In this document: piece after piece, positions 38,025 through 45,817 of the stretch
Position numbering within the stretch: the stretch's first letter is position 1
Layout: each line of letters begins with the position of its first letter
Origin: Cytophagaceae bacterium
GTDB lineage: Bacteria; Bacteroidota; Bacteroidia; Cytophagales; Cyclobacteriaceae
DNA: 64,000 nucleotides
NCBI GenBank assembly: GCA_006969745.1
Contig: CP030886.1
Span: 1,207,001 to 1,271,000, forward strand
Direction of reading: 5' to 3'
Position numbers and translations under genes: made by a program
Notes under the pieces: generated by a model
Told to the model about the DNA's origin: nothing
Database searches by the model: none
The model's input: only the letters and a program-made list of their open reading frames with translations

Positions 38025-39014
38025 ATGGATTCAACTTTTCGGCGAATACCTAATATTCATCTACAAGACTTAATAAACGGTCTATTGCAAGGAAACAGGG
38101 CTTTTCTTAGTAGAGCGATCACTTTGGTAGAAAGCAAACGGGCTGATGATAGGAAGATGAGTGCTCAATTGATCGATAAAATTCTTTCTTCAGAGCATAA
38201 ATCGCTTAGAATTGGCATTACAGGTGTGCCTGGAGTCGGTAAAAGTACCTTCATAGAGGCATTCGGGAAGATGCTCACAAGCCTCGGAAAAAAAGTTGCG
38301 GTATTATCAATAGACCCGAGCAGTAATCGCACTAAGGGAAGCATACTTGGGGATAAAACTCGAATGGATGAGCTATCACGAGATCCTGATGCCTTCATTA
38401 GGCCATCTGCCTCTGGTTTAAACCTTGGAGGTGTCGCATCCAGTACCAGGGAGACTATTCTATTGTGTGAAGCAGCCGGCTTTGACGTGATTATAATTGA
38501 AACCGTAGGTGTTGGACAAAGTGAAACAGTTGTTAAGGACATGGTTGACTATTTCTTGCTTTTGATGCTCGCTGGTGGTGGAGACGAGCTGCAAGGCATT
38601 AAACGAGGAATCATGGAAATGGCAGACCATATACTGATTAATAAGGCTGACAGGGACAATCTCAAAGCAGCCAAAAAAGCTAAAGAAGATTACAAAAACG
38701 CGGTTCACCTCTTTCCTCCAAATGAAGCAGACTGGGTGGTGCCCGTAGGGTTATGTTCTGCGCTTGAAAAGACCGGAATTGAAGATGTCTGGAAAGAAAT
38801 CGAGAAATATAATAAGCATTCAAAAACCAATGGATGGTTTGAAGAAAACAGGAAACGGCAGGTCGTTAAATGGTTTCATGAGCGAATTCAGGCTCGACTT
38901 GAAGACAGCTTTTATTCCAAACCGGCAATGAAAGAGGAGATCAGAAAAAGGGAGGAGCTAATCTCCTCCCAAAAAATTTCAGTACGCAAAGCAGTAGAAG
39001 AACTATTTAGTTGA
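38025..39014 (+). CDS. meaB: Methylmalonyl-CoA mutase-associated GTPase MeaB
   Basis: A 329-residue G3E-family GTPase. Walker A GVPGVGKS (67-74), Switch regions SIDPSSNRTKGSILGDKTRM and ETVGVGQSE, and the base-specificity motif NKAD are all intact, as in MeaB/ArgK. It loads and protects adenosylcobalamin of methylmalonyl-CoA mutase; the mutase genes are 10 kb upstream. Its 3' end overlaps the end of the convergent BtuB-like gene by 8 bases. Proximity to the B12 uptake genes fits its role. Confidence 0.95.
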   Translation: MDSTFRRIPNIHLQDLINGLLQGNRAFLSRAITLVESKRADDRKMSAQLIDKILSSEHKSLRIGITGVPGVGKSTFIEAFGKMLTSLGKKVAVLSIDPSSNRTKGSILGDKTRMDELSRDPDAFIRPSASGLNLGGVASSTRETILLCEAAGFDVIIIETVGVGQSETVVKDMVDYFLLLMLAGGGDELQGIKRGIMEMADHILINKADRDNLKAAKKAKEDYKNAVHLFPPNEADWVVPVGLCSALEKTGIEDVWKEIEKYNKHSKTNGWFEENRKRQVVKWFHERIQARLEDSFYSKPAMKEEIRKREELISSQKISVRKAVEELFS

Positions 39015-40860
39015 AGCTATATCTCAGCCCGGCATTGTAATTTCTCCCTACTGCTGTGAATCCATATTGGGCGATGTAGTCTTCGTCAAAGACATTATTC
39101 ACAGCCATAGAAAGGGATATCCTTTTTATTTGATAGGAAACAAAGAAATCTACCAGATCAAAGCTGGTAGTTTCGATGGTTTCTGTCGCAAAAGTATTTG
39201 GGTTGAAAAAAGGCTGATTTCTATCTCCCGTGTGCAAATAAGACATTCTCAGCATGAGATCGCTGAGTGGTTTGTAACTGGCTGATATACCATATTTATG
39301 TTCCGGAATCCTAAAAAGGATGCCTTCATCCAATAACCTCACATAGGCATAATTAGCTGCCAAACTCACTTGTTCGCTTAATGATAGTTCACCATTTATT
39401 TCAATGCCATCAGTGTTGATTTCATCGCCGGCATTTTCATAGCCATCTACCCCAAATACAATTAAGTTTTCATCCGACCGACGAAAATAAACTGCTTCAA
39501 ATTTAAATGAGTTGGCAAGCAAAGACGCCCCTCCTTCTATTGATTTTGAATCTTCCGGCAACAATTCCGGGTTCGCGCCAAACGGTCCAAAAAGCTGAAA
39601 AAGTGATGGTGTGATGAATGATGTAGCGTAAGATGAAAAGAGTTTGACATCAAATGAACCCAATGGTAATAAATAAGATGGGTTGATATTGTAAACAAAG
39701 TTTGATCCGTATTCGCTATGCTGATTTAGCCTTCCTCCAACTTGCACATTGAACTCAGACAGATCATATATCAATGTCACGTATGGGTCAATAAGATTGA
39801 AATCTGTCTCCTCAGAATCTGGCTGTGAATAAGCCAATTTTTGGAAATTCACTCCTCCAATGAATTTTAAATTTTCATTTAGGTTGTGATCAACCAGTAT
39901 TTCAGCTTGAATATTGTCAGCATCATATTCTGTGGTTGGGGAAAATCCAGCCGGTGTATTGAAAAAACGATTCAGCTTAGAAACAAAAAGATCAGTTTTG
40001 ATTTGAGTCTGCCCCACTTTTAACTTGGATGAAAGGCCATACCTCCACTGTTGATAATCAGCAGTATTTTCCGGAGAATCCGCGAATGCCGAGGCATCGA
40101 AATCGTACCCGAAATCATCCAATGCACCTGTAAAGGACAGTGAAAAATTTTCTGAAACCTCGTATCCAATCTTAGTAAGCACATTGAACCCCTCAAATCC
40201 GTCATCATCAAAATTACCGGAGCCAGATTCATCCAAAGCAGCTGAAAATCCATCTGAGCGTTTGTATCCAAGATTAAACAAATAGCTGAACGAACCCATT
40301 TTTTCTGAAAGGTTTAAACTCTGTCGCAGAGTATTGAAGCTTCCATACTCCAGACCGATAGATCCGTCAATTCCATTTCTACTTGCTTGCTTCAGGGTAA
40401 TATTAATTACACCTGCAGCTGCTCCAGTTCCATATAGTGTACTCAAGCCTCCCTTTAGCACTTCGATCGATTCTACCTGACTAAGGTCAAGTAACCGTAA
40501 ATCATAGGTTTGATCAATACCCGAAGGATCATTAAATGGTATTCCATCAATTAGTATAAGTGTTCGCTTACTTGAAGCACCACGAATAAAATAGCTGATG
40601 TTTGTCCCGAGAGGACCAAAATTTCCATCCATTTGTAAGCCCGGAACATTGTTTAGAATATCAGCAACACTTCTGCCACCGCTCTGTTCAATATCCTTTT
40701 GACTGATTTTGAAAATGGATTTACCTGATTTTTCTACAGGAATTTCAGTTTTGGTGCCTGTAACCACCACTTCGTCCAGTTGGACGGTTTTGAGGGAGTC
40801 CTGTGCCTTGACAGTCCATCCCATGCATGCAAATGCAATGATTAATTGTAATTTTCTCAT
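39007..40860 (-). CDS. TonB-dependent receptor, probable cobalamin (BtuB-type) transporter
   Basis: A 617-residue outer-membrane receptor. Signal peptide MRKLQLIIAFACMGWTVKAQ, then TonB box/plug domain (VQLDEVVVTGTKTEIPVEKS, SVADILNNVPGLQ, SSKRTLILIDGIPFND, VESIEVLKGGLSTLYGTGA), then a 22-strand barrel ending in a C-terminal aromatic-like strand (NAGLRYSFN). The cobalamin riboswitch directly upstream and divergent btuFCD genes give the substrate. The chosen start is the ATG at 40860, before the signal peptide; a longer frame from 40923 reads into the leader. The symbol is left empty because other TonB receptors share this form. Confidence 0.9.
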   Translation of the reverse strand: MRKLQLIIAFACMGWTVKAQDSLKTVQLDEVVVTGTKTEIPVEKSGKSIFKISQKDIEQSGGRSVADILNNVPGLQMDGNFGPLGTNISYFIRGASSKRTLILIDGIPFNDPSGIDQTYDLRLLDLSQVESIEVLKGGLSTLYGTGAAAGVINITLKQASRNGIDGSIGLEYGSFNTLRQSLNLSEKMGSFSYLFNLGYKRSDGFSAALDESGSGNFDDDGFEGFNVLTKIGYEVSENFSLSFTGALDDFGYDFDASAFADSPENTADYQQWRYGLSSKLKVGQTQIKTDLFVSKLNRFFNTPAGFSPTTEYDADNIQAEILVDHNLNENLKFIGGVNFQKLAYSQPDSEETDFNLIDPYVTLIYDLSEFNVQVGGRLNQHSEYGSNFVYNINPSYLLPLGSFDVKLFSSYATSFITPSLFQLFGPFGANPELLPEDSKSIEGGASLLANSFKFEAVYFRRSDENLIVFGVDGYENAGDEINTDGIEINGELSLSEQVSLAANYAYVRLLDEGILFRIPEHKYGISASYKPLSDLMLRMSYLHTGDRNQPFFNPNTFATETIETTSFDLVDFFVSYQIKRISLSMAVNNVFDEDYIAQYGFTAVGRNYNAGLRYSFN

Positions 40861-40945
40861 AGTTGTATTCGATACTATGAGCCTCGTAGAAAGAATGGAG
40901 TTAACCCCTTCCTCTGCCTTCACCCGAAGCTTAGAATAATAATTG

Positions 40946-41115
40946 AATTGGCAGGTCTCCTGGCTTGTCTGATTTTGGCATCCTTCCCATCCTCATTAGG
41001 ACAGTGGATTTTGGTTGGGCCAAAACATTAAACAGACTTACAGTTGCGGGGACAGCCCTCGAATTTCGAATGATCGATCACGAGATTCCCTATTAATTCT
41101 CACCTATCTAAAATG
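40946..41115 (-). promoter_or_regulatory. Cobalamin (AdoCbl) riboswitch
   Basis: On the minus strand the leader contains the standard blocks of the cobalamin riboswitch: 5' GGTGAGAATTAATAGGGAAT (complement of about 41085-41104), GCTGTCCCCGCAACTGTAA (around 41038-41057), CCACTG as the B12-box core (about 40998-41003), and a 3' GCCAGGAGACCTGCC (complement of 40950-40964). It sits about 90 bases upstream of the BtuB-like receptor start and should turn its expression down when cobalamin is plentiful. No second copy is seen on the plus strand for btuFCD. Ends are approximate. Confidence 0.9.
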
Positions 41116-41170
41116 ACAGGATCGAAACCAAGTCGATCGCAAATCTAAGCAACTTGCCGAGTTGTTGAAC

Positions 41171-41178
41171 TACTTTTG
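41171..41178 (+). promoter_or_regulatory. Putative -7 box for btuF-btuC-btuD
   Basis: TACTTTTG matches TAnnTTTG and lies 4 bases before the btuF ATG at 41183, so transcription would begin about at the start codon (a nearly leaderless mRNA). No TTG at the usual -33 spacing is found, which lowers certainty. Confidence 0.35.
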
Positions 41179-41182
41179 TCTC

Positions 41183-42256
41183 ATGAATAAAATCGTTTTC
41201 GGATTAATCATTTTGTTTGGTGCGTGCTCTGCCCCTAAACAAGAAGAATCTGCTGTTTCGAGTTCTGAAGCTGTCCAATATGCCAAGGGCTTCCATTTCG
41301 AGTCTGATCAGGAAGGAAATAGATACCTGGTGATAGATGAACCATGGCCCAATGCGACAGAACCAATTAGATATCTGCTGGATGGCGTACCTAGGCGAAT
41401 TGTTTGTACTTCCACCTCACACCTCCCTTTCTTTGAGATGTTGGGTTCAGAAGAATCTGTGGTTGGATTTCCAAATTTGAATTACATCAGCTCGGAAGCA
41501 TTCATTGATAGAGCAAATGAAGGATTACTAACAGATCTAGGCCCGGATGGCAACATGAATATGGAATTGCTGCTGGGTATCAATCCGGATGCAGTAGTGG
41601 CTTTTGATATGGGGGGAGAATCCAAAACATTGACAAAAATTCAGGAAGCCGGCATAAAAGTCTATTATAATTCCGACTTTTTGGAGCAATCTCCGCTAGG
41701 ACGAGCTGAATGGATCAAATTTTTTGGAGCATTGCTGAACAAGGAAGAAAAAGCTGATTCAATATTTACCGAAATCGCAAATGAGTATAATCGTCTCAAA
41801 GAATTGGCAGGTGCTGTTGAAATTAAACCAAGCATATTAAGCGGTGTAGTTTACGGAGATACCTGGTTTCTACCCGGAGGTAATAATTGGGCAGCAACCT
41901 TTTTTAGTAATGCCGGAGGTCAATACTTATGGGATTCTGATACTACTTCCGGTTGGCTGGAACTTAGTTTTGAAGCTGTTTATGAAAAGGGAAATGAGGC
42001 AGAGTATTGGATAGGCACTTCTACATTAAACTCTATGGATGAGATGAAGGGTCAAGATGAGAGGTATACTACTTTCAATGCTTTTGAAAAAGGAGAAGTA
42101 TATAACTACAACAAGAAAATTGGTCCGAATGGTGGTTATGATTTTTTTGAATCTGGCTATTCACGTCCCGATTTGGTGCTTTCAGATTTGATCAAAATAT
42201 TACATCCTGAGTTGCTGCCGCATTATGAAACAGTATACTTTCAGAATATAAAATGA
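41183..42256 (+). CDS. Periplasmic binding lipoprotein of a cobalamin ABC importer (BtuF-like)
   Basis: A 357-residue lipoprotein: MNKIVFGLIILFGACS is a lipobox signal, with Cys16 the likely modified residue. The body has the TroA-type fold of metal/cobalamin/siderophore binders: RRIVCTSTSHLPFFEMLGSE, GINPDAVVAFDMGG and GVVYGDTWFLPGGNNWA are the ligand-cleft regions. Substrate is inferred from the riboswitch-linked BtuB-like gene on the opposite strand and the operon with a BtuC-like permease and BtuD-like ATPase. Start at ATG 41183; an upstream frame from 41162 adds seven residues. It overlaps btuC by 4 bases (ATGA). Confidence 0.85.
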   Translation: MNKIVFGLIILFGACSAPKQEESAVSSSEAVQYAKGFHFESDQEGNRYLVIDEPWPNATEPIRYLLDGVPRRIVCTSTSHLPFFEMLGSEESVVGFPNLNYISSEAFIDRANEGLLTDLGPDGNMNMELLLGINPDAVVAFDMGGESKTLTKIQEAGIKVYYNSDFLEQSPLGRAEWIKFFGALLNKEEKADSIFTEIANEYNRLKELAGAVEIKPSILSGVVYGDTWFLPGGNNWAATFFSNAGGQYLWDSDTTSGWLELSFEAVYEKGNEAEYWIGTSTLNSMDEMKGQDERYTTFNAFEKGEVYNYNKKIGPNGGYDFFESGYSRPDLVLSDLIKILHPELLPHYETVYFQNIK

Positions 42257-43308
42257 TAGAATCTCAACTGGACGAGTCGAAGAAGAAATGGCGAGTGGTT
42301 TTCCTGCTTCTCATCATCATCTTGATGATCTGCTTCATGTTGAGCATATCTTTAGGCTCAGTTAAGATTCCGTTCGGTTTTGTCGCCAGGCATTTTCTTG
42401 GCTCTTCTGACAATGAGGTTTGGTCCAACATCATCCAAAATTTTCGAATCCCAAAAACGTTCACGTCTATGCTTGCAGGCAGTGCACTCGCAATTAGTGG
42501 GCTACAAATGCAAACACTTTTTCGCAATCCCCTAGCCGGGCCATTCATTCTGGGCATTAGTTCTGGCGCCGGATTGGGTGTGGCGTTAGTCATATTCTTA
42601 GGTTTTTGGTTGGGCGGCTTCATTGAGCTGACAGGAATTGGTCGAAGCTGGCTATTGGTTGGAGCCGCCGGATTGGGTTCTTTTATTGTTTTATCAGTTG
42701 TACTAGTTGCTTCTTTCCGTATACGATCTGGTGTTTCGCTACTGATCATAGGCCTGATGTTTGGGTCTGCGGTAAGTGCCTTGGTAAGTATTCTACAATA
42801 CTTCAGTCAAGCAGAAAACATTCAGGCATATGTGATCTGGACATTCGGAAGTTTGGGTAGTCTTTCTTGGGGCGAGCTCTACGTTATGATGCCTGTGATT
42901 ATCGTATCACTCATACTGTCCTTCCTGTTATCCAAGCCCCTAAATGCATTATTGCTTGGTGAAAATTATGCGGAATCATTGGGACTCAATCTTAAGAGAG
43001 CCCGGATGCTCATCATCATCAATACAAGCTTGCTTGCAGGTACCGTCACAGCATTTTGCGGCCCTATTGCTTTTATTGGATTGGCCGTGCCGCATATCGC
43101 TCGTATGCTGTTCAATACGGGTAACCATTTGCTACTGACGCCACTCGTAATTTTATTGGGAAGCACTTTACTCATCATTTTTGACATTTTGGCTCAGCTT
43201 CCGGGCATGCAGGAAACACTGCCAATAAATGCTGTTACCTCTCTTTTTGGAGCTCCATTTGTGATATGGCTGATTTTGAGAAAGTCTAATCTTAACTACT
43301 CATTCTGA
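42253..43308 (+). CDS. FecCD-family ABC permease (BtuC-like)
   Basis: A 351-residue inner-membrane permease with about ten transmembrane helices (VVFLLLIIILMICFMLSISL first). The typical family segments are ALAISGLQMQTLFRNPLAGPF, LLLGENYAESLGLN (the coupling-helix region facing the ATPase), and GPIAFIGLAVPHIARML. It forms the channel of the type II ABC importer with BtuF-like and BtuD-like proteins. Overlaps btuF by 4 bases and btuD by one base, so all three are translationally coupled. Confidence 0.92.
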   Translation: MIESQLDESKKKWRVVFLLLIIILMICFMLSISLGSVKIPFGFVARHFLGSSDNEVWSNIIQNFRIPKTFTSMLAGSALAISGLQMQTLFRNPLAGPFILGISSGAGLGVALVIFLGFWLGGFIELTGIGRSWLLVGAAGLGSFIVLSVVLVASFRIRSGVSLLIIGLMFGSAVSALVSILQYFSQAENIQAYVIWTFGSLGSLSWGELYVMMPVIIVSLILSFLLSKPLNALLLGENYAESLGLNLKRARMLIIINTSLLAGTVTAFCGPIAFIGLAVPHIARMLFNTGNHLLLTPLVILLGSTLLIIFDILAQLPGMQETLPINAVTSLFGAPFVIWLILRKSNLNYSF

Positions 43309-44045
43309 TGGGTCTTCTTGAAATCAAAAATCTTGCGATTGGTTACGGAGATGAGAAGGTCCTCGCGAAGAAAATAAACCTGTCTATCGAGACCGGCCAA
43401 CTGGTTGGGCTGGTAGGCCAGAATGGAGTTGGAAAATCAACTTTTATACGAACTATATGCGGCCTACACCCTCGTTTGAAAGGTGAAATCTTTTTAAGTG
43501 GGCAAGAAATAGCAGAACAAAATGCGAAGAAAATAGCAACGAAAATAAGTGTAGTGCTTACTGGTAAGCCGGATTCATTAAACCTTTCGGTTGTGGAGCT
43601 CATTGCTTTAGGAAGGCATCCATATTTGGGTTGGCTTGGAAAGCTAAAAAAAGAAGACAAGGAAAAAATCGACGAAGCTATCAATCAAATGGAGATAAAC
43701 TATCTCACTAAAAAGCGACTTTTTGAACTTAGCGATGGACAGCTTCAAAAGGTGATGATTGCACGTGCATTGGCTCAAGACACAGAATTAATTATCCTTG
43801 ACGAACCCACCTCCCATCTAGATCTTAAAAACAAGATTGAAGTATTGGAATTGCTCAAGAAAATTGCCCAAAGTGGAAAGGGAGTGCTCATATCAACACA
43901 TGAAATACAGCTCTCAGCAAAATCGTGCGATATTTTTTGGGCTATGGACTTTGGAAAAGAAATGCTAGTTGGTGAGCCTCAATCAATGATTTCCAATGGA
44001 GCTCTACAAAAATATTTACATATTCCAAAACAAGTTCTTTTATAA
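43308..44045 (+). CDS. ABC transporter ATP-binding protein (BtuD-like)
   Basis: A 245-residue ATPase of the FecCD-type importer. Walker A GQNGVGKS (37-44), signature ELSDGQLQKVMIARAL (LSDGQ in place of the usual LSGGQ), Walker B LIILDEPTSHLDL and the switch His in LISTHE are present. It powers uptake through the BtuC-like permease. Last gene of the operon, followed by a strong terminator at 44053-44071. Confidence 0.92.
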   Translation: MGLLEIKNLAIGYGDEKVLAKKINLSIETGQLVGLVGQNGVGKSTFIRTICGLHPRLKGEIFLSGQEIAEQNAKKIATKISVVLTGKPDSLNLSVVELIALGRHPYLGWLGKLKKEDKEKIDEAINQMEINYLTKKRLFELSDGQLQKVMIARALAQDTELIILDEPTSHLDLKNKIEVLELLKKIAQSGKGVLISTHEIQLSAKSCDIFWAMDFGKEMLVGEPQSMISNGALQKYLHIPKQVLL

Positions 44046-44052
44046 AAAAGAA

Positions 44053-44071
44053 GGGACCCTGGGAGGGTCCC
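44053..44071 (+). terminator. Intrinsic terminator of btuFCD
   Basis: Stem GGGACC/GGTCCC with short loop inside GGGACCCTGGGAGGGTCCC, followed by TAAAAATTATG. It begins 8 bases after the btuD stop. The stem is also strong in reverse, with a T-run (TTCTTTTTTAT) on the minus strand, so it may be bidirectional. Confidence 0.75.
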
Positions 44072-44079
44072 TAAAAATT

Positions 44080-44485
44080 ATGGATGGGATAATCGTAACC
44101 TAACCTAACCGAATAGAAACGTGCCTTTGCACGCTAACCCACCCATTTCACCTAATCACCAATATGTGGTACGTAAATAACCAAAATAAGATCAGGAAGG
44201 TTTAAAGATTTTTTTGTCAACCATTTGACAAACAAGCTTTAAAGCAAAAAAAGCCCCACATACTTCAGCAGGGCTATTAATAGAGGATGCGTCAACTATC
44301 ACTCTATCGTCATTTTTGATACAACCGACAACTTAGATGATATTCGAATTGCGTTTCTTGTGGCCAAAATCAATTAATATGATTTTTATGAAAGTATGTC
44401 AATGGCTTGACAATCGGTGATGGTTCTTTGTAACTTCAGAGCTACCAATCGTACATGAACGTATTATTGACTTTCAATCTACCAA
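44080..44485. other. Noncoding region with small hairpins and a CCTAA tandem tract
   Basis: About 400 bases without a plausible gene. It holds GTAACCTAACCTAACCG (three CCTAA-type units, near 44096), a perfect small hairpin CGTGC/GCACG (near 44121-44134), and a second hairpin at 44252-44275 whose T-run lies on the minus strand. Short frames such as one of 27 codons near 44337 lack a start context and are not supported. The region may encode a small RNA on the minus strand or only separate two transcription units. Confidence 0.5.
44252..44275 (-). terminator. Minus-strand terminator-like hairpin with no annotated gene upstream
   Basis: AGCCC (44252-44256) pairs with GGGCT (44271-44275). On the minus strand the hairpin is followed by TTTTTTTGC, the form of an intrinsic terminator. 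There is no minus-strand gene between here and 44485, so if real it would end an unannotated short RNA. Confidence 0.45.
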
Positions 44486-45817
44486 ATGCAAAAAATTGTC
44501 ATAATAGGAAATGGTGTTGCCGGAATCACTGCGGCCCGACACATTCGTAAACTTTCTGATGATGAGATTACTGTCATATCAGGAGAAACCGATCATTTTT
44601 TTTCAAGAACGGCACTCATGTATATATACATGGGCCATATGGAATATGAACATACCAAGCCATATGAAGATTGGTTTTGGGACAAAAACAAAATCAACCT
44701 CAAACGGGCCTGGGTTAAGTCAATAGACTTTGATCAAAAGCAAATACAGTTTGATGGGTCCGAGGCAATGGCTTATGATAAGCTAATCCTGGCTACAGGC
44801 AGTCAATCCAATTTCTTCGGATGGCCGGGTCAGGATTTGCAGGGAGTACAAGGGCTTTATTCTTATCAGGATCTAGCCCTCATGGAGCAAAACACCAAAG
44901 ATGTTGACAGAGCAGTTATTCTTGGCGGTGGACTCATAGGAGTAGAAATGGCTGAAATGCTGCATTCCAGGCATATTCCAGTTACATATTTAATTCGAGA
45001 GGAACATTTTTGGGGTAATATGCTACCCAAAGAGGAAGCCACGCTCATCGATAATCATCTGAACAAAAATGGGATAGACCTCCGGCAGGAAACAGAGCTG
45101 GAGGAAATACTTGGTGATGGCAATGGTAAGGTGAAAGCTGTTAAAACCAAATCAGGAGAAATAATAGATTGTCAGTTTGTAGGCCTTACTGTAGGCGTAC
45201 ATCCAAACATTGATTTAGTAAAAGACTCCAAAGTAAATACAGACAGAGGGATACTCGTAGACGAGAATCTACAAACCAATGTCCCGGATGTATATGCCAT
45301 AGGTGACTGTGCCCAACTCAAAAATCCACCATCGCATCGCAGACCAATAGAAGCAGTATGGTATGTGGGAAGAATGATGGGTGAAACAGTGGCAAGAACA
45401 GTAACCGGAAAAGAAACCAAGTATCAGCCTGGTGTTTGGTTCAACTCGGCTAAATTCTTTGATATCGAATATCAGAATTATGGGATCGTATTACCCGAAT
45501 GCCCTGAAGACTCAGGGGCGTTTTATTGGGAATGCGATGACAAAGAAAAATGCATAAAGATCATTTATAAGAAAGAAACCAATGAAGTTCAGGGTGTAAA
45601 CCTTTTTGGTATCCGAAATAGACATGAGGTATGGAACAAGTGGCTGACAGAAAAGAAAACATTGAATTATATCATTTCAAACCTTCCTGAAGCCAATTTC
45701 GATCCTGAATTCTTTACCCATTGGGAGGGGGAAATTCAGAAGAAATACAATGGAGAATTTCCTGAAAATCAGGTCAGTGTCAGAAAAAAAGGATTCTTAG
45801 AAAAAATATTCGCATAA
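44486..45817 (+). CDS. NAD(P)/FAD-dependent pyridine nucleotide-disulfide oxidoreductase
   Basis: A 443-residue flavoprotein. FAD-binding motif GNGVAGITAARHI (8-20), second nucleotide motif ILGGGLIGVEMAEML (about 150-164), and C-terminal FAD motif VYAIGDCAQL are intact. It lacks the CxxxxC redox pair of lipoamide-type enzymes and resembles NADH-rubredoxin/nitrite-reductase-like oxidoreductases. The C-terminal third (ESGAFYWECDDKEKCI region) is distinct. It is immediately followed (no gap) by a polyferredoxin membrane protein, so it probably feeds NAD(P)H electrons into that protein. Acceptor and physiological role unknown. Confidence 0.88.
   Translation: MQKIVIIGNGVAGITAARHIRKLSDDEITVISGETDHFFSRTALMYIYMGHMEYEHTKPYEDWFWDKNKINLKRAWVKSIDFDQKQIQFDGSEAMAYDKLILATGSQSNFFGWPGQDLQGVQGLYSYQDLALMEQNTKDVDRAVILGGGLIGVEMAEMLHSRHIPVTYLIREEHFWGNMLPKEEATLIDNHLNKNGIDLRQETELEEILGDGNGKVKAVKTKSGEIIDCQFVGLTVGVHPNIDLVKDSKVNTDRGILVDENLQTNVPDVYAIGDCAQLKNPPSHRRPIEAVWYVGRMMGETVARTVTGKETKYQPGVWFNSAKFFDIEYQNYGIVLPECPEDSGAFYWECDDKEKCIKIIYKKETNEVQGVNLFGIRNRHEVWNKWLTEKKTLNYIISNLPEANFDPEFFTHWEGEIQKKYNGEFPENQVSVRKKGFLEKIFA

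Noticed and set aside
40861-40923. Longer N-terminus for the BtuB-like receptor starting at 40923
   Set aside because: The extra 21 residues lie between the riboswitch and the signal peptide; the ATG at 40860 directly gives a normal signal peptide.
42264-42749. 161-codon minus-strand frame inside the btuC-like gene
   Set aside because: Antisense to a membrane permease with overlapping neighbours in the plus-strand operon; no start context.
44337-44420. 27-codon open frame in the noncoding region before the flavoprotein
   Set aside because: It lacks a recognisable start context, conserved motif or signal peptide.
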